Shown piece after piece: positions 1-9,767 of a stretch of DNA of 64,000 nucleotides. Each line of letters starts with the position of its first letter. The first letter of the stretch is position 1. The translations under genes were made by a program, and so were the position numbers. Source of the stretch: Atrina japonica (Eukaryota; Mollusca; Bivalvia; Pterioida; Pinnidae); the NCBI GenBank assembly GCA_030159075.1, contig BROG01000398.1, positions 334,501 through 398,500 on the forward strand. The letters run 5' to 3'. The notes below the pieces were generated by a model, which made no database searches, was not told where the DNA came from, and saw only the letters and a program-made list of their open reading frames with translations.

Positions 1-1246
1 GAGAACAGGCAAAAGTAGCCACTATAGACATGTGGACTTTATAAAGGCTACTCAAGAGAACAGGCAAAAGTAGCCACTATAGACATGTGGACTTTATAAA
101 GGCTACTCAAGAGAACAGGCAAAAGTAGCCATTATAGACAGGTTGCCTTTATAAAGGCTACTCAAGAAAACAGGCAAAAGTAGCCACTATAGACATGTGG
201 CCTTTATAAAGGCTACTCAAGAGAACAGGCAAAAGTAGCCATTATAGACAGGTTGCCTTTATAAAGGCTACTCAAGAAAACAGGCAAAAGTAGCCACTAT
301 AGACATGTGGACTTTATAAAGGCTACTCAAGAGAACAGGTAAAAGTAGCCACTATAGACATGTGGACTTTATAAAGGCTACTCAAGAGAACAGGCAAAAG
401 TAGCCACTATAGACATGTGGACTTTATAAAGGCTACTCAAGAGAACAGGCAAAAGTAGCCACTATAGACATGTGGACTTTATAAAGGCTACTCAAGAGAA
501 CAGGCAAAAGTAGCCACTATAGACATGTGGACTTTATAAAACAGGCAAAAGTAGCCACTATAGACATGTGGACTTTATAAAGGCTACTCAAGAGAACAGG
601 CAAAAGTAGCCATTATAGACAGGTTGCCTTTATAAAGGCTACTCAAGAAAACAGGCAAAAGTAGCCACTATAGACATGTGGACTTTTATACAAAGGCTAC
701 TCAAGAGAACAGGTAAAAGTAGCCATTATAGACAGGTGGCTTTTTTATAAAGGCTACTCAAGAGAACAGGCAAAAGTAGCCACTATAGACATGTGGACTT
801 TATAAAGGCTACTCAAGAGAACAGGCAAAAGTAGCCATTATAGACAGGTTGCCTTTATAAAGGCTACTCAAGAAAACAGGCAAAAGTAGCCACTATAGAC
901 ATGTGGCCTTTATAAAGGCTACTCAAGAGAACAGGCAAAAGTAGCCACTATAGACATGTGGACTTTATAAAGGCTACTCAAGGGAACAGGTAAAAGTAGC
1001 CATTATAGACAGGTGGACTTTATAAAGGCTACTCAAGAGAACAGGCAAAAGTAGCCACTATAGACATGTGGACTTTATAAAGGCTACTCAAGAGAACAGG
1101 CAAAAGTAGCCACTATAGACATGTGGACTTTACAAAGTCCACTCAAGAGAACAGGCAAAAGTAGCCACTATAGACATGTGGACTTTACAAAGTCCACTCA
1201 AGAGAACAGGCAAAAGTAGCCATTATAGACATGTGGACTTTATAAA
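1..1246. repeat. 55-bp minisatellite, about 22 copies, cut by the window edge
   Basis: Direct tandem repetition of a 55-bp unit whose core reads GAACAGGCAAAAGTAGCC followed by a TATAGACA and a TTTATAAAGG block. Two main variants alternate (ACTATAGACATGTGG and ATTATAGACAGGTTG). One unit near 540 is shortened, joining ATAAA directly to ACAGGC, and the last two junctions read ACAAAGTCC instead of ATAAAGGC. The left end lies outside the window. The unit is homologous to the interior of the MITE at 8165-8339 (see the entry at 1-1353). Confidence 0.97.
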
Positions 1247-1353
1247 GAGGTTTTATTCATTATCAACAAAAGTAAACAACTATTATGTTTGAATTACCTT
1301 TATTGGCAGGTTCCCTTTATACAGAGGTGGCCTTTAATGCAAGTTTGATACTG
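1..1353. mobile_element. MITE copy whose interior has expanded into the 55-bp array
   Basis: Downstream of the array, 1222-1353 continues colinearly with the reverse complement of the MITE at 8165-8339: TTTATAAAGAG, a TTTATT-rich stretch, a GAATTACCTTTA block, GGCAGGT, then the terminal block AATGCAAGTTTGATACTG, which corresponds to the other copy's terminus CAGTCAAACTTGCATT. The array therefore lies inside one element. The opposite terminus is beyond position 1. The homology is seen directly; calling it a Tc1/mariner-type MITE is inference from the TA duplication at the 8165 copy. Confidence 0.8.
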
Positions 1354-1975
1354 TTTGACTTGTTTTTGTTTATTTCTTGACATGTAGAGAAAGCTGCTTT
1401 TATGATGTAAACAGAACAAAAATATTGAAAAATCTCTCCAAATTCAGACGTTTGATAAAAGTATCATTTACATATAAGATGGAAGATTGGAAAAACTTGT
1501 GAAGGAACTAATTATTCTGTGGTTAAATGATAACTAATTGAGATGGATTTTCACTAAGATGTGATTTTCCCCCCATATGTTTGGTAATATATTCTTTCTC
1601 TTTATTAAAACAGAATTTTTACATATATGAGAAGATTGTTTTTTTATTCCTCATCATAGGGAATTTCCATATGTTTGAGATGGTTTTTTTTCTCTTAATA
1701 AAATGTTCCACATGTTCAAAGTTTTTCAGTTTCTTTAATAATGCATGTTTATTGCAGGTCATTTATATAATGCACAGATACATTATTTCTGTAGATATTT
1801 TATAGTTGTAGGTCAACTAACTATCTCTAGTAAGTTGCTTACCGTGTATATGTGTTCTAACTTACGTGATTCAATGAGCGGGTCCATTATTATTGGACTA
1901 ATACAATGATGCGGAAATATTTGTCACTATAATAAGAGAAATCCAGCTAAAGTCATTGTAATATGAGAAACTTGT
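1354..1975. other. AT-rich unique stretch, no gene seen
   Basis: Runs of T and scattered stop codons in all frames. Short ORFs here are low-complexity and have no recognisable domain. No RNA gene or mobile-element end was found. Confidence 0.6.
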
Positions 1976-2155
1976 CTTATATCGTCTTATTAGTTCCCAA
2001 CTTTGGGCGGGGATGGGGTTTCCTAACATTATCTTATAAGTTTCCAACTTTGGGGGGGGGTTCCCTAACATTATCTTCCAAGTTCCCAACTTTGGGCAGG
2101 GGTGGGTTTGCCTAATATCATCTTATTCGTTCCCAATTTCAGATGTGGGTGGGGT
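1976..2155. repeat. Short G-rich minisatellite, about four units of 42-48 bp
   Basis: TTCCCAACTTTGGG recurs near 1993, 2041 (as TTTCCAACTTTGGG), 2083 and 2130, each followed by a G-run and CCTAACATTATCTT. Unit lengths differ because of the variable G-run and small indels. Confidence 0.85.
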
Positions 2156-2189
2156 TTGTTCTATCTTGGTGAAAGTTTTATAATTGCTA

Positions 2190-2291
2190 ATTATTCACTT
2201 AATCCTTTCACCCCTGATAATCTGAATGGTATGCTTTATCCTAGCTATTGTATCAGATTATGATCTGTAGGGTTGTAAGGGTGAATAATAG
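2190..2291. repeat. Palindromic ~100-bp element (diverged)
   Basis: Ends in TTATTCAC and GTGAATAA with an inner TTCACCCC and AAGGGTGAA pair, so the two halves can fold on each other. It resembles the ~92-bp palindromic family found at 4412, 13931, 42337, 44564 and 63121 but is diverged in the middle. Confidence 0.5.
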
Positions 2292-2856
2292 TTCAAAAGA
2301 TAGGGGATACTTTCAGACTGCTTGTTAAGAAGAGAATTACTGAGTGATTATTTATAGGAATTCCTATCAATGATGCTCTAGTACATACATTTTGTAATTA
2401 CTTGTTTGCATAAGAATAAGTGATGCTCCGTAGACTTTTTGAAAATGAAATGTGTTCTGCAAAATAAAACATCAAAATGATTCTGATTCCCACACAGGGA
2501 TGTCCAGTAAATTTCTGTAATACATTGCAAATTGTGTTGGAATCATTTTAGCACCTTCGTCACCAGAAATTCTTTTATATGAAGAAACTGCTCTTGTATA
2601 CATTTTGAAATCATCTGTGCATGTTTTTATCAGTGATGCTCTAGACTTATCTTGATATTTTGTAAAATTATATAAATGTTAATCTTTTTCTATGCTGTTT
2701 CTTTTTCGTTGTAGTATTATCCTGGTAAAACTTGGGTGCAACAATTGTGTCATAGATAGTGGGCATCAGTATTGATTCATCAATACTCTCAGAATGCTTG
2801 TTGTTTGTTTGTTTTTATTGATGTTCTGTTCAGGTTTTAATACAAAAGATACTTGT
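2292..2856. other. AT-rich unique stretch, no gene seen
   Basis: No ORF of note and no repeat boundary recognised. 2843-2856 is the left target-site duplication (CAAAAGATACTTGT) of the SINE that follows. Confidence 0.55.
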
Positions 2857-3143
2857 TTTGTTTGTTTGTTTATTGTTGTTTAACGTCCCACTCAAGAATA
2901 TTTCACTCACATGGAGACGTCACCAAATGCCGGTGAAGGGCTTCAAATTTTTACCTATGCTCGGCACTTAAGGCCATTGAGCAGTGAGGGTTCTTTAACG
3001 TGCCGACACCTACTGTGACATGGGACCTCCAGTTTTTACTGTCTCATCCGAAAGACAGGAAACCAACCTGTCACCGGCGGGACTCGAACTCACGACCTTA
3101 CGATCCAGAATCGAGCACGCTACCAACTGAGCCAGGCCGGCTC
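2857..3143 (-). mobile_element. tRNA-derived SINE, full length, with 14-bp target-site duplication
   Basis: On the minus strand it begins GGAGCCGGCCTGGCTCAGTT (tRNA-like head with a box A), continues with a box B of the form GTTCGAGTCCC, a ~190-bp body, and ends in a tail that reads TTTGTTTGTTTATTGTTG on the plus strand. CAAAAGATACTTGT flanks it at 2843-2856 and 3144-3157, a perfect duplication. Same family as 9482, 41393 and 61916. The head has decayed pairing in its stems, so this is a retroposon and not a tRNA gene. Confidence 0.93.
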
Positions 3144-3164
3144 CAAAAGATACTTGTAAAGCCT

Positions 3165-4035
3165 ATTGAAACAGGTTAGTACAGGGTACATAATTCTGTG
3201 GTTTTCCTTGGTAACAAGCTAGATAATTTTTTTGGTTTTTACTTGGTAACAGGTAACATACTCTTGTGGTTTTCCCTTGGTAATAGGTTACATAATTCTG
3301 TGGTTTACCTTGGTAACAGGTTAGATTATTCTTTGGTTTTTCCATGGTAACAGGCTAGATATTATTTTTTTGTTTTTCCTTGGTAACATGTTACATAATC
3401 CTGTGGTTTTCCCTTGGTAACAGGTAACATAATTCTGTGATTTTCTTTGGTAACAGGTTACATAATTTTGTGGTTTTCCTTGGTATTCTGTGGTTTTTCC
3501 TTGGTAACAGGTTACATAATTCTGTGTTTTTTTCTTTGGTACCAGGTTATATAATTCTGTGTTTTTCCTTAGCAACAGTTTACTTAATTATGTTTTTTCC
3601 TTGGCAATAGGTTACACAGGTTAGATAATTTTATAACTTTTGACAGGTTAAATAATTCTGTGATTTTTCCTTGGTAACAGGTTAGGTAATTCTGTGTTAT
3701 TTTCCTTGGTAACATATCATATAATTCTATAGTTCTTCCTTGGTAACAGGTTTGATGAATTTTGTTTTTGTTTTTACTTGGTAACAAGTTACATTATTTT
3801 GTGGATTTTTCTTGGCAACAGGTTACATAATTTTGTGGTTTTTCCTTGGTTACATGTACATGTTACATAATTTTGTGGTTTTTCCTTGGTTACATGTTAC
3901 ATAATTTCGTGGTTTTTCTTTGGTAACAGGTTACAAAATTGTGTTTTTTCCTTGGTAACATGGTACTTAATTCTGTGCTTTTTCCATGGTAACATTTAGC
4001 ATCACTTGGTAACAGGTTACATAATTTTGTTCTTT
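3165..4035. repeat. ~34-bp minisatellite, about 25 copies, imperfect
   Basis: The unit core TTGGTAACAGGTTACATAAT followed by TCTGTGGTTTTTCC repeats across about 870 bp with many substitutions and small indels. The variable T-runs give lengths of 30-38 bp. Short minus-strand ORFs with a YQGKxxNYVTC pattern are translations of the repeat and carry no independent evidence of coding. Confidence 0.93.
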
Positions 4036-4411
4036 TTAATTGGAGATTTAGATGTAATTTTTTACAAATTCTGTGGAAAAAAATTCCAAGATTTCTGTTT
4101 GACAGACTGAATTAGTTGGAAGAAAATGACAGTTTTAATTTCACAATGAAGCATCCATTGAATAGCATTTTTATGCTTCTCTAGGTCCAATCACAATCCT
4201 GTCAATCGGCCATATTTTGAATCAAAATTTGTCATGTTAATTATCTACCTTTTGTGTCTCCCATACAGTTTAGTGTAGGGAAACTCTTATATAAATATCA
4301 TTATATGTAACTTTTAGTTATAGAATTTTCTTTTTGAGAGATGATAAAAAGATAAATAGTTTTTGGAAGATTGAGAAAGACAAAGGTTATGTTAGTCTTA
4401 ATTTTTGTGTT
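4036..4411. other. Unique stretch, no gene seen
   Basis: AT-rich sequence between the 34-bp minisatellite and a palindromic element. A CAATCACAATCCTGTCAATC patch near 4189 is unremarkable. Confidence 0.5.
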
Positions 4412-4502
4412 TTAACCCATTCACCCCTAAAGACACATTTGGACTGGCCTAAGTCATTGATTTACAGAAGAGTCTATTGTTTTTCAGGGTTTGATGAATT
4501 AA
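4412..4502. mobile_element. ~92-bp palindromic (foldback) element, family P
   Basis: Starts TTAACCCATTCACCCCTAAA and ends with a GGGTTTGATGAATTAA, an inverted-repeat pair. The middle is a conserved GACTGGCCTAAGTCATTGAT block, followed by TTTACAGAAGAG and ATTGTTTTTCAGG. The same arrangement recurs at 4594, 13931, 14171, 22641, 42337, 44564 and 63121. There is no coding capacity; a miniature foldback transposon is the simplest reading. Confidence 0.75.
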
Positions 4503-4593
4503 TTGTACTAACAGTTTGTGTAAATTTACAATGTATGTCTCAATCTTTAAATTTGATTGTATTGGGTTTGTGTAGGTTTACAATGTTATTTCC

Positions 4594-4685
4594 ACTTAAC
4601 TTCAGTTTTATGGGTTACATTTGGACTGGTCCTAGTCATTGATTTACAGAAGAGTCCATTGTTTTTCAGGGGTTTTGGAGTTAAT
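4594..4685. mobile_element. Family P palindromic element, degraded left arm
   Basis: Shares ACATTTGGACTGGTCCTAGT, TCATTGATTTACAGAAGAG and TTTTTCAGGGG with the copy 180 bp upstream. Its left arm is poorly conserved. Confidence 0.6.
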
Positions 4686-4689
4686 GTTG

Positions 4690-5099
4690 TTCATACAGTT
4701 ACGCTATTTGCCAAGATTCAATTTTCTAACACTATTATTAGAAATAGAGTTACCGTACATTCATTTCCATATTTACAATGATATTGTACAAAAGTTTTTT
4801 TTATAACAGACACCAATGTTTTGCCATGGCAGCCATATCTATGTAATGTTTTTGATTTTGTTGTTTCTGTGTTGTGGGCATTTCTTTGTGGAAAGGGAAA
4901 TCAAAGGTTGGTTGCATTTTTACTTCAAATTTTCACTTGTTTTTCGTAGTATGCACCTATCTACAGTATATGACCCCTCCCTTTCTTTTCAACCGTCAAC
5001 CCTACTGTCATGAAGTACTACCACCTGTCTTTTTTTTAGACCTTTATTTCTGATTAACCACAACTTTTTTTCATAGACAGTGGTATCGCTCATTATTTT
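4690..5099. other. Unique stretch, no gene seen
   Basis: AT-rich sequence with a short hydrophobic plus-strand ORF at 4816-5013 that has no recognisable domain. Diverged units of the next array begin near 5100. Confidence 0.5.
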
Positions 5100-6781
5100 A
5101 CCCTCCGCACAACTAGTTAAAATGACTGCAAAGTGGTCAAAGCTGATTTTTCCTATAGTGACAACACCACCAAATGTTAATAGGCCATTTAACTGGTCAC
5201 TGTCACTGCCAAAGTGGGTCAAATAAGATTAGCGAGGATCAATTGCAGTGGAACCTTTAGCTATTAAGACCACCTAATTTTTATTGAAATTTTCACTTGT
5301 CTGATTAGTATTCCGCATAGTGGAACCTTGCTATTAAGACAGTTTTTAATTTTCACTCAACCCTATAATGTTTCAAAGTGGTCTGATTATGTATCTTTTT
5401 TTAGGTATTACAGTGGGCAACCTATTGCTATTAAGACCACGCTTATTGATTGACAACTCCAAAATGTGGTCTGATTAGTAAACAGTGCTGGTGTTTTTCC
5501 TTGCTGCCATATCTAAGTAATGTTAACTGACTGTTTCAAAGTGGTCTGATTAGTGAAAGGGAAATGTGTTACTTGTTTGGAACTATTTCTATTAAGAAAC
5601 CACCTAATTGACCACCTGACTCAAAGTGGTTCTGATTAGTATAAATGACACCTTGCTGTTAAAGACACCATTTAACTGACTTAAAATGGTGTGAAGTGGT
5701 CTGATTAGTTAATTGACTTACAATGTGGAACCTTGGATCCTTGCTGTTAAGACCACCTAATTGACTGACTCAAAGTGGTCTGATTAGTATATAGTGGATC
5801 CCATTTAACTGTTTTCAAAGTACCTGATTAGTAAGGCATTACAGTGAACTGTTTCAACCAGTGGTGACTGAAAGTGGTCTGATTAGTGAGGTGTTACAGT
5901 GGAACCTTTCTATTAAGACCACCTAATTGATTGACTCAAAGTGGTCTGATTAGTATAGTGGAACCTTGCTGTTAAGACCACCATTTGACAGACTGACTGT
6001 TTCACTGGGAACCTTGCTGATCTGATTAGTGAGGTGTTATACAGTGGAACCTTGCTCCACCTATTACAGACTCAAAGTAGTCTGATTTGAGGTGACTGAC
6101 CTCAAAGTGGTCTGATTAGCGAGGTGTTACAGTGGAACCTTTCTATTAAGACCACCTACATGTAATTGACAGACTCAAAGTAGTCTGATTAGCGAGGTGT
6201 TACAGTGGAACCTTGCTATTACAACCACCAAATTGACTCAAAATAGTCTGATTAGCGAGGTGTTAAAGGGGAACTTTGCTATTAAGACCACCTAATTGAC
6301 TGACTCAAAGTGGTCTGATTAGTATTGTGGAACCTTGATGTTAAGACCACCTAATTGACAGACTCAAAGTGGTCTGATTAGTGAGGTGTTACAGTGGAAC
6401 CTTGCTATTAAGACCACCTAATTGACAGACTCAAAGTAGTCTGATTAGTGAGGTGTTACAGTGGAACCTTGCTATTAAGACCACCTAATTGACAGACTCA
6501 AAGTAGTGATTAGCGGGTTTACAGTGGAGTTGATTAAGACCACCTGTGACAGACTGGAACTTTGCTATTCAGTGGAACCTTGCTACCACCTAACTGACAG
6601 ACTCAAAGTGGTTTGATTAGTGAGGTTAAGTCCACCTAAGTGAAGACTATGTATTCATCAAGAGGCTATCAAGCGATTAGTGAGGTGGTCTCTTAAGTGA
6701 ATATGTATTCCTCAAGAGGCTTGCGGTCTAAAATGAGAGTTGGTCTCATAATCAAGGTGGTCTTTAGATGAGGTTCCACTG
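5100..6781. repeat. 67-bp minisatellite built on a TIR-like unit, bracketed by inverted ends
   Basis: The unit begins CAGTGGAACCTTGCTATTAA, continues GACCACCTAATTGAC, AGACTCAAAGTGGTC and TGATTAGTGAGGTGTTA. Two adjacent unit starts, at 6392 and 6459, are exactly 67 bp apart. Each unit holds a GACCAC/GTGGTC inverted pair. Units between 5245 and 6600 vary widely in completeness, and diverged ones begin near 5100. The array closes at 6770-6781 with AGGTTCCACTG, the reverse complement of the unit start, so CAGTGGAACCT (5245) and AGGTTCCACTG (6781) form terminal inverted repeats around it. Confidence 0.9.
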
Positions 6782-8164
6782 GTTTTATCTGTAAATAAAA
6801 CCTCTTTTGAGAGGTCACCTATCTCAGACTCCATTGAGTGAGAGACAAAGTGGACTCTCAATGTATTGGTTAATTCTTATATTTTCTTGAATTTTGGTAT
6901 CACAGCGTGTAATGAATAAAGAGGTAATTGTACATGAGTAGAAGTTAAGCTGTTGAAAACAGGAAAAATATTTAATATTGCTTTGCATTTTGCAAATAAA
7001 TTGACTAAACAAGGGTGAAGTTAAAAATAGACTTGGAAATGGGAGAATCACTCCAATACCCATTTATGAAGCTATGCACTTTTAACCACTGAGTCTTGAC
7101 GTTCCTTTAAAAACAAAATGGCTGACATCAGTGTTTGTTTTTGTTTGAATGGTGTTTTCAGTTATATAGTGATGGCCAGTGTTTAATGATGGAGATGGGA
7201 ACCCGGTTTTAATGTACCCAGGAAGAGACCACCAGCCTTGCCCAAGTAAACTGGCAACAGAGCTTTTTCTTTGACCAGTGCACGTCCATTATATAATGGC
7301 AAAATGTAACCCTTTTTCCAATTTCAGAACAAAATATTCTAAATTTTTTATCTTGGTGAGAAAAGAAGTATTTTCTGTATAATTAATTAATAAAAAAAAT
7401 AAAGAAGAAAATAAAACAAACGTAGTTTAATTTTCATCAGCAAATAACATATAAAGCCAGATCTGTTAATTTCAATAAATTAAGCATTAAAACATCAGAG
7501 AAATTATCTTCATATATATTTCTGATGCTGTTACATTTTGGTTTTATTTTTTTTTTAAATCACAGAAAAATATCAAATTGCAAAGGTACAAACCCTGTTT
7601 TAGGAGGGCAGAAAAAAATCTCAGCAAACAATTCAGATTAGGTTCCAGAGGGGCTCGAATTTGCACTAATGAATAAAAGTCAATATCTGCATCTGGTCTG
7701 TATAAGTACAAACAGACAATATTGCAATCTCATAAATGTTTTATCTTTTTGTTGATTTCTAAATTGTCTGATTGTCCCTGTGCAAGTGTTGCATAATTAT
7801 ATTAGATCTGATGGGTCATTTGTCTTATTAAAACTTTTTTATGTGGATTTTAAAAGCTATTGTATTTCCCAGAATCCATCATCCAAATAGCAAAACAAAT
7901 TGCGATAATGAAAACTGAAGGAAATAAGATTTTTTTATAATTTTTCAAGGTTGTTTATGACATGCTTTTCATTTACAATATTGCCAATCAAGAAATAGGT
8001 ATGTATTAAGTTGAATAAAAGAAACTAGGATCTCTGTGTAGTTAAAAAATAAATCTAATTTCCAGAATGGTTCTTCAATCTATACAATATCTTTTTGAAA
8101 ATGTATGTGCTTTTTGTATTCTTGAGCATTTGGCAAAGTAATTTTAAACACACAAGTACATATA
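6782..8164. other. Long AT-rich stretch with no gene seen
   Basis: Apart from the SINE fragment at 7187-7290, I see unique AT-rich sequence with A- and T-runs. A short minus-strand ORF at 6824-7063 has no domain and no supporting signal. Confidence 0.55.
7187..7290 (-). mobile_element. SINE fragment, same family as 47395-47613
   Basis: AACCCGG, CCCAGGAAGAGACCACCAGC, CTTGCCCAAGTAAACTGGCA in this order match the body of the minus-strand SINE at 47395-47613 (AACCTGG, CCGGGAAGAGACAACCGGCC, AAACTGGCA). The tRNA-like head is missing. Confidence 0.6.
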
Positions 8165-8339
8165 CAGTCAAACTTGCATTAAATGACATCTGTATACAGG
8201 GCACCTGCCTTTAAAGGTCATTCAAAAATAATCTTTGTTAACTTTTTATATCAAATAAATCTCTTTATAAAGGCCACTTGTTTTTAATGGCTTCTTTTGC
8301 CAGTTCCCCTTAAGTGGCCTTTATAGACAAGTTTGATTG
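8165..8339. mobile_element. 175-bp MITE with TA duplication; unexpanded relative of the 55-bp array
   Basis: Terminal inverted repeats CAGTCAAACTTG (8165) and CAAGTTTGATTG (8339) are flanked by TA at 8163-8164 and 8340-8341, the signature of Tc1/mariner-superfamily elements. On the reverse complement, two TATAAAG motifs lie 56 bp apart, and the segment between them is the homologue of the 55-bp unit amplified at 1-1246. There is no transposase, so mobilisation would need a partner in trans. Confidence 0.88.
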
Positions 8340-9124
8340 TAGTTCTATAAAGCAGTGAATTAGAGATTTTCTTTTATAGTAAACTTGTCAGTTTTAATCA
8401 AGGAATGAATCTAATAATTTATTTGGTTGATAAAGTATATTTCCCCCTCCCTGGAAATAAAAAGACGGAAAACTGCATCATTTTAACAGCTTATCATTTT
8501 TATTACGCAGGATATGACTGTAACAATTAGGAAATATTTGAAATATTTTATATTTCTTTAGCGTATCAGCAGGGATAAGGGATAGATGACATATTTGTGG
8601 TTCCTAAGTTACATGGAATTAGTTTAATGTCTTTTGGACATGACATTATAGACCATCCTAATCTCGCGTTATGATCCAGACTTGTTTAATTGACAGAAGG
8701 TTACGTTCTCCTGGTGATATAACATGAATTCAGATGTTGATATTATGTAAATAGGAGTAACGGTAACCTGTCATCTCTCGGCATTGAGATATGATGTATG
8801 TTGCTGTCCGCAGATATCGGTAGTAATTTCTATCTAGTCGTCAATCACTTCACAAATACATGTAAATTAGTCTTCTCATGGAAATATAATAAAGATAATC
8901 AAGATGAACGAGGCTGAAGTTTTCATCTTTCAATTCTATAATGCATGTTTTCTAAATAGTGTAATTAATTTTCCTTTTCATTGCATTTTATAACTTAACG
9001 ACAAAACATCAGTGTGAGAAACGAAAGCATTAATTATTGTCACATTGGCTACTGTTTGCTTATTTTTGCCTTTTAATACCATTAGCTTTCTTACAAATAC
9101 ATTTTGACAATTTCTATGGTCAAA
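8340..9124. other. Unique stretch, no gene seen
   Basis: 8640-8870 is less AT-rich and has several CpGs (CTAATCTCGCGTTATG, GGTAACCTGTCATCTCTCGG). No ORF or splice pair stands out. It could be a conserved non-coding block, which comparison with a related genome would show. Confidence 0.4.
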
Positions 9125-9430
9125 AAGAAGAATGTTTACAAGGTGAAAGTCACAGGTTCGATTTTTGGTACAGTGTTATGTCAGAGACTGAAAAAGGGGG
9201 TTGTTCATTCACCAAGCGCACGGTGTAGAAAGTGTAAGGTCTTTAGAACGAAACATTGAACTGAGGTCCCAAATTATTGCAGGTTTGATTCTTGGTACCA
9301 CGCTATATCTTAGACTTAAAAAATGGCCGTTCCTTCACCAAGTGCTCGGCATAGCTTTACAGGAAGTGCAAGTCACGGTTCTTTTCAGAAAATGAGACAT
9401 TAAAAGAACCTTGGAACGTTGGCATCATTG
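9125..9430 (+). mobile_element. SINE-derived tandem dimer (two ~140-bp units)
   Basis: Unit 1 carries CACAGGTTCGATTTTTGGTA then TTCATTCACCAAGCGCACGG. Unit 2 carries GCAGGTTTGATTCTTGGTAC then CCTTCACCAAGTGCTCGGC. The GGTTCGAT and GGTTTGAT blocks look like RNA polymerase III box B, followed by the ACCAAGCGCTCGG body motif I know from bivalve SINEs. No clear box A is seen in either. It lies just upstream of the intact SINE at 9482. Confidence 0.6.
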
Positions 9431-9481
9431 TATGTCACCTTACCTTAAAGTGATATAAGCTGTCACAATGATTATTTTTGT

Positions 9482-9755
9482 TTTTGTTTGTTTGTTTATT
9501 GTTGTTTAACGTCCCACTCAAGAATATTTCACCCATATGGAGATGTCACCAAATGCCGGTGAAGGGCTTCAAATTTTGGCCTATGCTCGGCACTTACGGC
9601 CATTCAGCAGTGAGGATTCTTTAACGTGCCGACACCTACTGTGACACGGGACCACGGTTTTTACTTTAGGAAACCAACCTGCCGCCGGCTGGACTCGAAA
9701 TTCACAACCTCACGATCAAGAGTCAAGCGCGCTATCGACTGAGCCAGGCTGGCTC
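9482..9755 (-). mobile_element. tRNA-derived SINE, nearly full length, 12-bp target-site duplication
   Basis: Same layout as the element at 2857: on the plus strand a TTTGTTTGTTTATTGTTG tail, a conserved CACCAAATGCCGGTGAAGGG body and the tRNA-like head at 9690-9755. GATTATTTTTGT is duplicated at 9470-9481 and 9756-9767. A small deletion after the GTTTTTACTTTAGG region removes the GTCTCATCCGAAAGAC segment seen in the other copies. Confidence 0.93.
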
Positions 9756-9767
9756 GATTATTTTTGT

